DNA of 64,000 bases, taken from contig NZ_CP109131.1 of assembly GCF_035917995.1 (NCBI RefSeq), positions 5,766,001 to 5,830,000 on the forward strand, read 5' to 3'. Below the pieces are notes generated by a model. That model was not told the origin of the DNA. It saw nothing but the letters and a program-made list of their open reading frames with translations, and made no database searches. Below are positions 51,646 through 59,054 of this stretch, piece after piece. The stretch is from Streptosporangium sp. NBC_01755 (GTDB lineage Bacteria > Actinomycetota > Actinomycetes > Streptosporangiales > Streptosporangiaceae). Numbering within the stretch: position 1 is the stretch's first letter; every line of letters begins with the position of its first letter. The position numbers and the translations under genes were made by a program.

Positions 51646-51674
51646 GGGAAGGGGTGGGCGAGCATGCCCTTCCC
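51646..51674 (-). terminator. Hairpin downstream of the gene at 51741
   Basis: GGGAAGGG and CCCTTCCC are perfectly complementary with a 13-base loop. It lies 67 bases after the stop of the minus-strand gene to its right, between it and the tetR promoter, and occupies the same place relative to the MerR-tail repeat as the hairpin at 57558. Confidence 0.5.
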
Positions 51675-51676
51675 TC

Positions 51677-51726
51677 GGGGTGGCCCGGCTGAAGCCGGGG
51701 TCAGATCGGGAATACGCGCAGTGCGG
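51677..51726. repeat. Fragment matching the 3' end of the MerR gene at 57613
   Basis: About 50 bases (ggggtggcccggctgaagcc ... cgcgcagtgcggcga) match 57584-57636, which spans the end and 3' flank of the MerR gene, with a few mismatches and one gap. It looks like the tail of a lost paralogue. Confidence 0.65.
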
Positions 51727-51740
51727 CGACCCTTCGTCGG

Positions 51741-52142
51741 TCAGGTGAACCTGAGCGTGATGGCGTCGCTGTGTCCGGACCAGTTCAACGTCAGACGCCA
51801 GCATCCCGTCCTGGGCAGGTTGACCGATGAAGGCCCCGGGCCTCCGTCGATCTCGCGGACCACCGCCGTCGTCGTCCCGTCCAGCATCGCTTTGATGGTC
51901 AGCGGCCGCATCGGCTGCTGCGGCAGCCGCGAGACCCAGAGAATCTTGTTCGTGACGTCAGGATCGGTGGAGGCCGCCAGCGGATAGCCGAACAGCACGG
52001 CGATGATGTCGCCGTGCTCGCTGAACACGTGGGGCACGCCCGAGCCGTCATCGCTGAACCCTGGCCTCGTCCAGGTGGGCAGCGCGTCTCGGGTGACGGT
52101 GGAAACGCACGCGACGGCCGACGGCCGGGCCCTCTTCGGCAT
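51741..52142 (-). CDS. Hypothetical (probably secreted/lipoprotein-type) protein, start uncertain
   Basis: The C-terminal ~120 residues look genuine: VTRDALPTWTRPGFSDDGSG, VPHVFSEHGDIIAVLFGYPL, NKILWVSRLPQQPMRPLTIK, GGPGPSSVNLPRTGCWRLTL. I recall similar actinobacterial exported proteins of unknown function. The N-terminus is uncertain: the ATG at 52142 gives a short basic start then AVACVSTV, where a lipobox cysteine might be; the frame stays open to 52292 but reads as an Arg/Gly-rich shadow. A damaged signal sequence is possible. Confidence 0.5.
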   Translation of the reverse strand: MPKRARPSAVACVSTVTRDALPTWTRPGFSDDGSGVPHVFSEHGDIIAVLFGYPLAASTDPDVTNKILWVSRLPQQPMRPLTIKAMLDGTTTAVVREIDGGPGPSSVNLPRTGCWRLTLNWSGHSDAITLRFT

Positions 52143-52553
52143 TGGGCGCCGGATCGCTCGCCGGCTGGTGGCCCTGCTGCTCCAGTCCCTCCGCGCCCGC
52201 CCGGCCGACCCGCCTGCCCCCCCTTCCACCGGCCGTCGCCCTCGGACCGCATCACCTGGTGAACCCAACGACGACGTGAACAGCCTCATCAAGGATGATT
52301 CTTGGTTTCGCGGACATTTTAGGGCCGATACGGCAATTTACTCTGCGGCGAGCTTGAAGGAATGACCGGATATTGAGGAATCTGAGGTCATCTGAGTAAT
52401 CGTTATAGCCATCGAATCAAGCCATCTGGCTGTCGAGCTGCGGCGATGTCGTCTAGCCTCATTGCGCGATCCCGGCAACAGGGGACATGTATTCGATCAG
52501 ATGGGCTTGTGAGAGTGCTTGTCATAGACAACACCGCACCTACACTGAGCAGT
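52143..52553. other. Region between the hypothetical gene and the Panacea gene
   Basis: About 410 bases. The left 150 could encode a lost N-terminus of the gene at 51741; the right part is AT-richer (cgttatagccatcgaatcaa) and probably holds both divergent promoters. No other gene supported. Confidence 0.35.
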
Positions 52554-53714
52554 GTGACGACCACTGTGACCCTTCGTGGTCCGGCCGCGGCCGTTGCCTA
52601 TCTTCTGGCGATGGCCCGTTCTCGTGGTGTGCGAATCAACCGCACCAAGCTCACAAAACTTCTCTACCTTGCTGATCTACGTGCTGTCGAGCGCGGACTT
52701 CCTCCCGGCTCGGGCGTCGAGTGGAGATGGCGCCACCATGGCCCGCATAGTCTGCGCCTCGCCGAGATCGAGCGAGATCTTCGCGAGGCGGGCATCATCC
52801 GGGTGGAAGAGACAACCGATCCTTTCGCCGGTCACCGGGAATGCCTCATCCATCTTGTGGATGCTCCTCAGACGGACATCGATGCCGAGTTCGCGGAGAT
52901 CGTGAACGCGGTCCTGGCCGACTACGGACAATGGTCGGCAGGACAGTTGCGCGATCTCACTTGTCAGACGTCTCCGGTGCGGGAGGCCGTCAAGCAGCAC
53001 AGGCATGAGGTGCGGCTTGACCTTGCCGGAGGATCGCCCCTGCCCGACCTCGGCTCTGGGCTGATGCCGGCGGCCACCGCTCTCCCGGCTTGCTCAAGGA
53101 CCAGAGTGGGGTCGTACGACCGACATCGGGCGATGGCGGACGGTCTATCGGATCAGCCCGGCCGTAGCAGTTCGACGAGTTCCGGGGCGATGCCCGGGAA
53201 TTTCCGGTCCGCGGTGAGCAGCGCGTCGGCCCCTACCGCACGGGCGGTCGCGATGATGAGGGTGTCCGGTACTCGGATTGTCAGGTCCGCGGCCCTGAGC
53301 AGGGCCGCGCTCTCGGCCGTCGTCTCGTCCACCTCGACGATCCGGTCGATGACGGCGGCACGGAATGCCTCAAGCATCTTCTCGGCCGCGACACCCTTGC
53401 GGACCGCACCCACCCGCAGTTCGCTCCAGGTGATCACGGAGATGGCGAACGAGGCCGCCTTGTCCTCCCGGCGGCGAACGGTGTCACAGGCATGGCTGTG
53501 CAGCGCGTCGTCGGGATTGAGCAGGCCGGCGATGACGTTGGTGTCGAGCATCACGGTCGGCACCCGTCATCTCCAGCTCTCGCGGCTCGCCTCGACGTCC
53601 ACGGCCTCGGTGAAGCCGGGGATGGTGCCGATCACCCGGTCGAGACGGCTGCGGTGTCGCCGGATGACGATCTGGCCGCCCTCTTCGGCGATGTCAACCA
53701 GGTCTCCCGGGTGA
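52554..53714 (+). CDS. Panacea (SocA/DUF4065-like) antitoxin-type gene with chimeric tail
   Basis: From a GTG at 52554 (52509 and 52446 also possible) the first ~170 residues form a Panacea domain: LLAMARSRGVRINRTKLTKL, LYLADLRAVERGLPPGSGVE, WRWRHHGPHSLRLAEIERDL and QWSAGQLRDLTCQTSPVREA. Such domains neutralise many unrelated toxins. Homology ends near 53062; beyond it the frame runs into a MerR-gene fragment and then antisense through VapC to a stop at 53714, so the tail is not original. The natural C-terminus is apparently lost; an imperfect copy of its last ~85 bases exists at 53918. No toxin is adjacent in the same direction. Confidence 0.6.
   Translation: MTTTVTLRGPAAAVAYLLAMARSRGVRINRTKLTKLLYLADLRAVERGLPPGSGVEWRWRHHGPHSLRLAEIERDLREAGIIRVEETTDPFAGHRECLIHLVDAPQTDIDAEFAEIVNAVLADYGQWSAGQLRDLTCQTSPVREAVKQHRHEVRLDLAGGSPLPDLGSGLMPAATALPACSRTRVGSYDRHRAMADGLSDQPGRSSSTSSGAMPGNFRSAVSSASAPTARAVAMMRVSGTRIVRSAALSRAALSAVVSSTSTIRSMTAARNASSIFSAATPLRTAPTRSSLQVITEMANEAALSSRRRTVSQAWLCSASSGLSRPAMTLVSSITVGTRHLQLSRLASTSTASVKPGMVPITRSRRLRCRRMTIWPPSSAMSTRSPG
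53058..53117. repeat. 60-bp fragment of the MerR gene
   Basis: gggctgatgccggcggccac ... gtcgtacg matches 57827-57886 inside the MerR gene at 57 of 60 positions by hand count. It begins exactly at the end of the Panacea homology, sharing GGGCT with it. Confidence 0.8.
53153..53563 (-). CDS. vapC: VapC-type PIN-domain toxin
   Basis: 136 residues. The acidic PIN residues are in VMLDTNVIAGLL (D7), SVITWSELRVG (Glu), IRVPDTLIIATARAVGA (Asp) and ALLTADRKF (Asp). VapC toxins are Mg-dependent RNases acting on tRNA or rRNA. The antitoxin gene lies three bases upstream on the same strand. It lies on the strand opposite the Panacea frame. Confidence 0.93.
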   Translation of the reverse strand: MPTVMLDTNVIAGLLNPDDALHSHACDTVRRREDKAASFAISVITWSELRVGAVRKGVAAEKMLEAFRAAVIDRIVEVDETTAESAALLRAADLTIRVPDTLIIATARAVGADALLTADRKFPGIAPELVELLRPG

Positions 53715-53836
53715 AGACCGAGCGTGCGCAGGACCGCCGCCGGCAAGGTCACCTGGTTCTTGCTGGAGATACGTGCCGGCCCCGTACGCCTGGCACGTGT
53801 TCTCTTGCCGTGCTCCATAACCTTTACTGTAGCCAT
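53567..53836 (-). CDS. vapB: VapB-type antitoxin, AbrB/MazE fold
   Basis: About 89 residues. The swapped-hairpin AbrB segment is ARISSKNQVTLPAAVLRTLG, followed by LHPGDLVDIAEEGGQIVIRR; the C-terminal RLDRVIGTIPGFTEAVDVEA would wrap and inhibit VapC. It precedes vapC in the operon. Start: ATG at 53836 lies inside an 8-bp inverted repeat; an ATG at 53818 is also possible and would place the repeat wholly upstream as an operator. Confidence 0.88.
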   Translation of the reverse strand: MATVKVMEHGKRTRARRTGPARISSKNQVTLPAAVLRTLGLHPGDLVDIAEEGGQIVIRRHRSRLDRVIGTIPGFTEAVDVEASRESWR

Positions 53837-53848
53837 CACAAGTAAAGG
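53821..53848. promoter_or_regulatory. Likely VapB operator
   Basis: CCTTTACT and AGTAAAGG form an 8-bp inverted repeat with a 12-base spacer at the vapB start, the usual place for toxin-antitoxin autoregulation. Confidence 0.6.
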
Positions 53849-53917
53849 CCAAACGGTGTGACGCATGGCATGCGATTGGTTTCAGAAAGTCACCGCGTGT
53901 CTGTCAGGCGCCTCTGA

Positions 53918-54002
53918 TGCGGAAGGCCGTCAAGCAGCACGGGCATGAGGTGCGTCTTGATCTTGTTGGAGGGCCGCCCCCACCTGACCTCGGCCCCGGG
54001 CT
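53918..54002. repeat. Second copy of the Panacea gene tail
   Basis: 85 bases matching 52978-53062 at 72 positions by hand count. The plus-strand frame reads RKAVKQHGHEVRLDLVGGPP, as against REAVKQHRHEVRLDLAGGSP in the first copy. The two copies flank the MerR fragment and VapBC. Confidence 0.85.
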
Positions 54003-54122
54003 CGCCAGGCCCCGTCGATGGGCCGATTCTGGTTGATCACCCAGAACACCCAAGGGCGACACGCGAGCCCTTCGAGCGTTGGACCTACCGTGCGACGGCG
54101 ACGCCGAGTCGATGCCCCTACA

Positions 54123-55205
54123 GTGACTATCGTGGATCGAACTGAAGTCGTGGTGCGCAGGCCGCAGGGTCCGGATGAGCGACTCCGTGCCGGGGCAGTG
54201 CTTTCACGCACCGGAACCCTCGCGAAGGTCCAGTGGGACGACGATGGAGTGGTGGAGGAGAATGTACGGCTCGGCGGTGAGAATCTGCTGGCCGTCGTCG
54301 GCACCCGGCGGCATCAGTTCCTGATGAACCTGCCCGTCCTCATCGAGCGGTTCACCTCCGATCCTGTCACCGTGGTCTTGGAACTCCTTCGCGAGAGCCG
54401 GAAAGGGCTCAAGGCTCCGGCCATCAAGGAGCTTCTCGTCGAGCTTGGCCTGGAGCCGGCGGTCGTGGACCGAACGTGGAAGAGCGTGCAGGCGAAACTG
54501 TCCAAGCGTGACGACGTGCGCATCAGGGCAAACACATACAGATGGGCGCAGCCGAGTCCGACTGAGGATATGATCGCTCCTCCGGCTGAAGTCGACGTGA
54601 TGGATACTCCGGCTTCTACAGCTCCTGAGGCTTCCCTGGTGGTTCCTGCGGTTCCTTCTACAGCTCCTGAGGCGGTTTCTGCGGTTCCGGAGATTCCCAC
54701 GGCTCCTCCGACCGAAGTCGGCGAGGATGTGACCGGGCCGGAGACGCCTGCGCCGATCCGGAAGGACGACGAGGCTGCGGCCGACTTGGCAGAGGCGGCA
54801 GAAGACCGGGTACGGGTGCTCGCCGAGCGTTGCGAACGTCTGGAACGGGACCTGCGGAGCGCGAACGACAGGGCGATCGAACTCCGCACCGCCCAGAAGC
54901 GTCAGCTTCAGATCGATGTCGTGCGCGCGCTTGCCGATCTCGCAGCCGAGATCGAGGAAATGGTGATCGGCAGGACCGCCCCGGAGATCGTTGTCGAGCG
55001 GGTGCGAAGCCTCGTCGCGGGACAGGCGCTGCACCCCATCGGCACGGTGGGCGAGGAATACGGCTTCGACCCCGCGCTGCACGCCCCTCTGGTCGGCGCA
55101 CCGGAGCCCGGAACGCCGGTGAGCGTCATCCGTCCCGGATATCGCTGGGCCACCTTCGAAGAGATCCTCCTCCACAAGGCGCTGGTCGAGCGGGTGCGAG
55201 CATAG
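54123..55205 (+). CDS. Unknown protein: winged-helix-like middle, GrpE-like C-terminus
   Basis: About 360 residues from a GTG. The N-terminus (VVVRRPQGPDERLRAGAVLS, then LAKVQWDDDGVVEENVRLGG) looks like a small beta-barrel. Residues ~75-145 (DPVTVVLELLRESRKGLKAP ... WKSVQAKLSKRDDVRIRANT) resemble a winged helix. A Pro/Ala/Thr-rich linker and a coiled coil (ERCERLERDLRSANDRAIEL) follow. The end (FDPALHAPLVGAPEPGTPVS, VIRPGYRWATFEEI) is reminiscent of the GrpE beta-wing. I cannot name the family. Lower GC and isolated position suggest accessory DNA. The frame extends upstream to 54018 but is unsupported there. Confidence 0.65.
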   Translation: MTIVDRTEVVVRRPQGPDERLRAGAVLSRTGTLAKVQWDDDGVVEENVRLGGENLLAVVGTRRHQFLMNLPVLIERFTSDPVTVVLELLRESRKGLKAPAIKELLVELGLEPAVVDRTWKSVQAKLSKRDDVRIRANTYRWAQPSPTEDMIAPPAEVDVMDTPASTAPEASLVVPAVPSTAPEAVSAVPEIPTAPPTEVGEDVTGPETPAPIRKDDEAAADLAEAAEDRVRVLAERCERLERDLRSANDRAIELRTAQKRQLQIDVVRALADLAAEIEEMVIGRTAPEIVVERVRSLVAGQALHPIGTVGEEYGFDPALHAPLVGAPEPGTPVSVIRPGYRWATFEEILLHKALVERVRA

Positions 55206-55578
55206 TCAGCTGAGAGAGGCGGCGCCCCGGCTGGAGCAGTTGTGCCCGTTGCCGGGAACGGCCCGCCGTACGACCGGGTCCTCGGGCCGGGCAGCCGATG
55301 AGCGGCTGCCAGCCTGGACGAAGTTCCCCCCGACCTCGGCGTATTGACCAAGACTTGGCCGTTAGACGGCCCGTTCGGGAGTGAGCAGAGCTCGTAGGCC
55401 GCTTTTTGGGAGTGCTTCGTGGTGGTCAGATGGGTCCGGCTTGACGTGAGCGTCCTTAGCGATCTTCACCCAGCGCCGGGATGTGCCAATGAGCAACCGC
55501 CGAGCAACCACGGCCGATCTCGCCTCGCCGCCGAGGCCCCAAACCGGGACAAAGTCCCCGGTCAAATCGGGTCATAAG
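55206..55578. other. Gap left of the tRNA fragment
   Basis: 373 bases without a supportable gene. Near the right end ACCGGGAC-aaa-GTCCCCGGT (about 55543-55561) is a short imperfect hairpin. No integrase remnant was recognised. Confidence 0.35.
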
Positions 55579-55627
55579 TGGTGGGGCGCCAGAGATTCGA
55601 ACCCTGAACCTACGGATTAAAAGTCCG
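55579..55627 (-). tRNA. tRNA-Lys (anticodon TTT), 3' fragment only
   Basis: On the minus strand the sequence has the anticodon arm CGGA-CTTTTAA-TCCG, the variable loop, the T arm CAGGG-TTCGAAT-CTCTG, an acceptor strand GCGCCCC, discriminator A and an encoded CCA. The D arm and 5' acceptor strand are missing; similarity stops at about position 28 of a tRNA. A 3' tRNA half of this kind is the usual footprint of a site-specific integration at a tRNA gene. It cannot make a functional tRNA. Confidence 0.8.
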
Positions 55628-55835
55628 GCGCCGCTGCCGCACCCGAGTGCGGGGCTGCGCCGACGGATCGACCGGATACTACGCGTGCACGGTTTCGTCG
55701 AGTGGCACGGCAGCGGGGAGCACGCCGGCGCGGCCGGAGGTGTCGCCGGCGAGATGTGGACTCGTCGCGGTTCACATCGCCACCTGGCCGGATACGCCCA
55801 TCATGGACGGGGCTTGGCCTTATAAGCTGACGCGT

Positions 55836-57422
55836 ATGGCGGCGCAGCTCCCTCTTGATATCTGTCATTGCGACGCGTTCGCCGCCGCCCGCGCGCTTTC
55901 CGTCTGGGTGGGGGCCGGACGGGCGGTCACCCCTGGTGGTGCGCTCAAACCCGCACTGGTCCCGCAGGCCGCCAAGACTCTGGGTGTGCCGTGCCCGGCC
56001 AAGGTCCGGCGGGCCGGCGACATCGCCGCAGTCCATCGTCCGTGGGTGACCGCACTGGCCGCCGGACTCATCACGATCTCTGGCAGCCGCGCCGTACGAG
56101 TGGAGACACCGGCGGAGCCGACCCCGCAGTCGTGGTTCGTGGCGCTGGAACGGGTGCTCCAGGCGCAGGTGACCGATCCATGTGACGCCGACTCGCGCAT
56201 CGTCTGCCAGGCGACGCTCACCGCGATGGCCACCGAGCCGCCGCCGTTCGGACAGGCGTTGCGCCAGGTGATCGCCGAGGTGATGGTGCAGCGCGGTGAC
56301 TGGGACAGGTACGCCCCCTACCTGGCCGAAGAGGTCATGGTGCATCCCGTTGATCGGATCGTCGAGATCCTGCGCGACTTCGGCGCGCTCGACCGGCACA
56401 TGGCGCTCACACCTCTGGGGGAGTACGCGCGGGCCGAACTCGGCCGTCGGGTCCCGCCGCCGATCACCAAGGACCTGCCCGCCGCTGAGGTGCTGCGCTT
56501 GCTGGCCGCCCTGCCCGAGGAGGAGATCTGGGAACCGGTGTGGCGCTGGCTCGACATCGACCCGTTCCGGGCCGATTCCACGCGTGACGCCTTTCGGGAG
56601 CTGCTGTGGGCCGCCGCGGACGCCACCCCTGCCGGACGGATCAGCGCCGTCGAGGTGATCGGCGAACGCGGCGAGTACGCCCTGCCACTCTGGCGCGAAG
56701 TGCGCGAGCATCCCGTGCTCGGCGCGCATGCCCGGTCCGCTCTCGCCGACCTGGACGATGGACCCGTCCTCGCGCAGAGGGACCTGTGGTGGATCGCGAT
56801 CGACCATGCCCTGGCCGCGCTGGAGCGCCACGGCGTGACCGACGCCTGGTACATCCTTCGTGACGTGGCCGACGGAGACGCCCGCGACGCCGTACGCGAC
56901 AGCGGCCATCCCGATGCCGCCGGGCTGCTGGCCGCGCTGCCGCCCACCCCGCCGCCGATTCCCGCCCACCAGCTCAAGATCTCTCTGTACGGCGGGTTGT
57001 GGCGGCGCGTTCTGGTCCCCGAGAACCTCACCCTGGGAGACCTGCACGAAGTGATCCGTGTCCTGTTCGGCTGGGGTGACGATCACCTGCACGTGTTCGA
57101 GACCGCCAAACGCAGGTACGCCGATCCCTTCCACGGGCTGGAGGAGTGCGGCGACGAGTACGCCTACCGGATCAACCGGGCGCTTCCGTCACTCCGCTCG
57201 AAGATCACCTATATTTACGACCTCGGTGACTGCTGGAAGCACGAGATCGTCCTGGAGAAGATCCATGACGAAGTCACCCGCCCGGTCTGCGTGGGCGGCA
57301 GGGGGGACAACCCGATCGAGGACTACAATCCCGAATACCCCGAAGACCCCGTTCCTTTCGATCAGGACGCCGTCAACAAGCGACTGGCGGCGCGTTTGGA
57401 GTCGACCGAAGTCGCGTACTGA
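55836..57422 (+). CDS. Plasmid pRiA4b ORF-3 family protein
   Basis: About 528 residues from the ATG at 55836, with a TATAAG -10-like box 10-15 bases upstream. The C-terminal ~140 residues are the pRiA4b_Orf3 domain: LKISLYGGLWRRVLVPENLT, LHEVIRVLFGWGDDHLHVFE, YIYDLGDCWKHEIVLEKI and NPIEDYNPEYPEDPVPFD. The first ~385 residues are helical and unrecognised. The family is found on plasmids and islands; function unknown. It lies immediately right of the tRNA fragment, consistent with mobile DNA. The frame is open to 55647 but enters the tRNA scar. Confidence 0.82.
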   Translation: MAAQLPLDICHCDAFAAARALSVWVGAGRAVTPGGALKPALVPQAAKTLGVPCPAKVRRAGDIAAVHRPWVTALAAGLITISGSRAVRVETPAEPTPQSWFVALERVLQAQVTDPCDADSRIVCQATLTAMATEPPPFGQALRQVIAEVMVQRGDWDRYAPYLAEEVMVHPVDRIVEILRDFGALDRHMALTPLGEYARAELGRRVPPPITKDLPAAEVLRLLAALPEEEIWEPVWRWLDIDPFRADSTRDAFRELLWAAADATPAGRISAVEVIGERGEYALPLWREVREHPVLGAHARSALADLDDGPVLAQRDLWWIAIDHALAALERHGVTDAWYILRDVADGDARDAVRDSGHPDAAGLLAALPPTPPPIPAHQLKISLYGGLWRRVLVPENLTLGDLHEVIRVLFGWGDDHLHVFETAKRRYADPFHGLEECGDEYAYRINRALPSLRSKITYIYDLGDCWKHEIVLEKIHDEVTRPVCVGGRGDNPIEDYNPEYPEDPVPFDQDAVNKRLAARLESTEVAY

Positions 57423-57426
57423 ATCT

Positions 57427-57557
57427 GAAAGCTCGGCGTGACGCTCGATCATGCCGCTGACCTGCAGCGATAGATAGCCTTCGGGTAACGTTCACCTTTG
57501 ATCGTCAGTAGCGGTGCCATGTTGCCGGACACGTCCACCAATCTTCGGCAATCGCTC
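57427..57557. other. Gap between convergent genes
   Basis: About 130 bases; the minus-strand frame reads NMAPLLTIKGERYPKAIYRC, which might be a remnant of an unrelated small gene, but I cannot assign it. Confidence 0.3.
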
Positions 57558-57581
57558 GGGGGCGGGACGGAGCCCGCCCCC
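57558..57581 (-). terminator. Hairpin downstream of the MerR gene
   Basis: GGGGGCGGG-acggag-CCCGCCCCC is a perfect 9-bp stem about 30 bases after the MerR stop codon. A related hairpin occurs at 51646 beside a copy of the same flank. Confidence 0.75.
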
Positions 57582-57612
57582 CTGGGGTGGTCCGGCTGAA
57601 GTCGGGGTCGGG

Positions 57613-58527
57613 TCAGGATACGCGCAGCGCGGCGATGAACCATTCGAAGGCGGGGACCCTGGGCGGAAACGGCGGCCTGCCGTTGAGCACGCCCACGAGC
57701 TGCCAGTAACGCTCCACCCGGCGGTCGGTGAACGTCTCCACATGGTCGGCCACCCGGGCACGGTCTCCGGCGGGCAGTGCCGGATCCACGATCTGATCCA
57801 GGATCGCCCTGCCCTCGGCCGACTCGGGGCTGATGCCGGCGGCCACCGCTCTCCCGGCGTGCTCAAGGACCAGCGCGGGGTCGTACGGCTGCGGCCCGGA
57901 TTCGTCGCCGGGTGTGGCACCGGCCACCGCCATCTGCCGTACGCGTTCCTGGAAGCCGGCGTCACCCACGAGTTCGGCGAGCTCCAGCCAGGCCTCCACC
58001 TGCTCCGGGCTGGGGTCGTCCGGCAGCTCTGCCGGGATCTGGCGCATCGAGGTCGCGATGTGGGCCCCTGGCGACTGTGGGTCGATGCCGTCGAACGTGC
58101 GGTCGACGAAGTCGTCGATCATTCGCTGCCGTTCCTGAGCGGACAGGCGGATCAACTTGTGCATGAGCATCATCTCCTCGGTCGTGCTTTCCTGTTGGGC
58201 GATCGACCGCAGCACTGCCCGGCGCAGATGGAGGGAGCGGATCTGGGTGTCCAGCGCCCGTACATATGCTCGCGCGACGTCGGCCACCGTGCACTGCCTG
58301 GTAAGGACCTGTCGGACGGTGTCGAGGTCCAGTCCCAGTTCGCGTAGCGTTCGCACCAGGTCAAGCCGGGCCACCGCCTCCATGTCGTACAGGCGGAAGC
58401 CGCCCGCCGACCGGCACGTCGGCGGGATGACACCGATGTCGGACCAGAAGCGGATCGTACGCACCGACAGGCCCGTGCGGTCAGCGAGCTGTCCGATGGT
58501 GAGCAGTCGGTCGCGGTCGTTCACCAC
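57613..58527 (-). CDS. MerR-family transcriptional regulator
   Basis: 304 residues. The MerR winged helix is intact: TIGQLADRTGLSVRTIRFWS, GVIPPTCRSAGGFRLYDMEA, then VARLDLVRTLRELGLDLDTV. A long C-terminal helical domain follows (TEEMMLMHKLIRLSAQERQR, PEQVEAWLELAELVGDAGFQ), suited to binding an effector, as in larger MerR regulators. It starts at GTG, and a canonical MerR promoter directly upstream implies a leaderless, autoregulated mRNA. Fragments of this gene or a close paralogue are scattered at 53058 and 51677. Confidence 0.93.
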   Translation of the reverse strand: MVNDRDRLLTIGQLADRTGLSVRTIRFWSDIGVIPPTCRSAGGFRLYDMEAVARLDLVRTLRELGLDLDTVRQVLTRQCTVADVARAYVRALDTQIRSLHLRRAVLRSIAQQESTTEEMMLMHKLIRLSAQERQRMIDDFVDRTFDGIDPQSPGAHIATSMRQIPAELPDDPSPEQVEAWLELAELVGDAGFQERVRQMAVAGATPGDESGPQPYDPALVLEHAGRAVAAGISPESAEGRAILDQIVDPALPAGDRARVADHVETFTDRRVERYWQLVGVLNGRPPFPPRVPAFEWFIAALRVS

Positions 58528-58530
58528 AGC

Positions 58531-58561
58531 AGCATCAGCCCTCCAGTCACTGGAGAGTCAA
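58531..58561 (-). promoter_or_regulatory. MerR-type promoter with 19-bp spacer
   Basis: On the minus strand TTGACT (-35) and GATGCT (-10) are 19 bases apart, the long spacing of MerR-controlled promoters, and the spacer holds the perfect palindrome CTCCAGTgACTGGAG (58541-58555). The expected start of transcription falls on the GTG start codon. Confidence 0.8.
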
Positions 58562-59054
58562 GCCGAATTGCGCGGTTCCCCGGGTCAATGGCCATTGGTC
58601 GCCGCGAACCTCTGACGGTCACCGAGCCAGGTCGAGGTCCCGAAGAGGCCCATCGCGACACCGTACCGCGCTGGCCTGCCCGGACAGGATTCAGCGCACG
58701 ATCCGGTTCAGCCCCATCTCCTGACTGGTATTCGGCGAGGGGCGGCCCCCTGCCCAACGGAATGGCGTGAACCTCCGAGGCGCTCGGGTGGGCGTCGGCT
58801 TTCACCGGCCGCTGGGGTGGCGCGTCAACCCCTTCTTGCTCGCTGAGGTTCTTCGGTGCTGGTCAGCCCGCGCATAGGCGCTGCCGGCAGGTCAGGAAGG
58901 CGTTCTTCCAGGGCCGGATCGCGCTGACACCTCGCGGAAAGAGTCAATGAACATTTCCGTCAAATAGGCAAATAGGCGATAACGCTACTTTTCCAGCGAT
59001 CATACGTAGCACCATGCTCCTGGGTAGACCCCATCGATCTAGGAGTAAACGTCT
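58562..59054. other. Intergenic region before the secreted endonuclease gene
   Basis: About 490 bases with no supported gene. The right end is AT-richer (caaataggcaaataggcgat) and probably carries the endonuclease promoter; AGGAG lies nine bases before its GTG. A 9-base direct repeat caaatagg(c) is seen twice there. Confidence 0.45.

Noticed and set aside
55362-55565. Small minus-strand frame left of the tRNA scar
   Set aside because: No similarity to integrase or excisionase and no convincing start signal.
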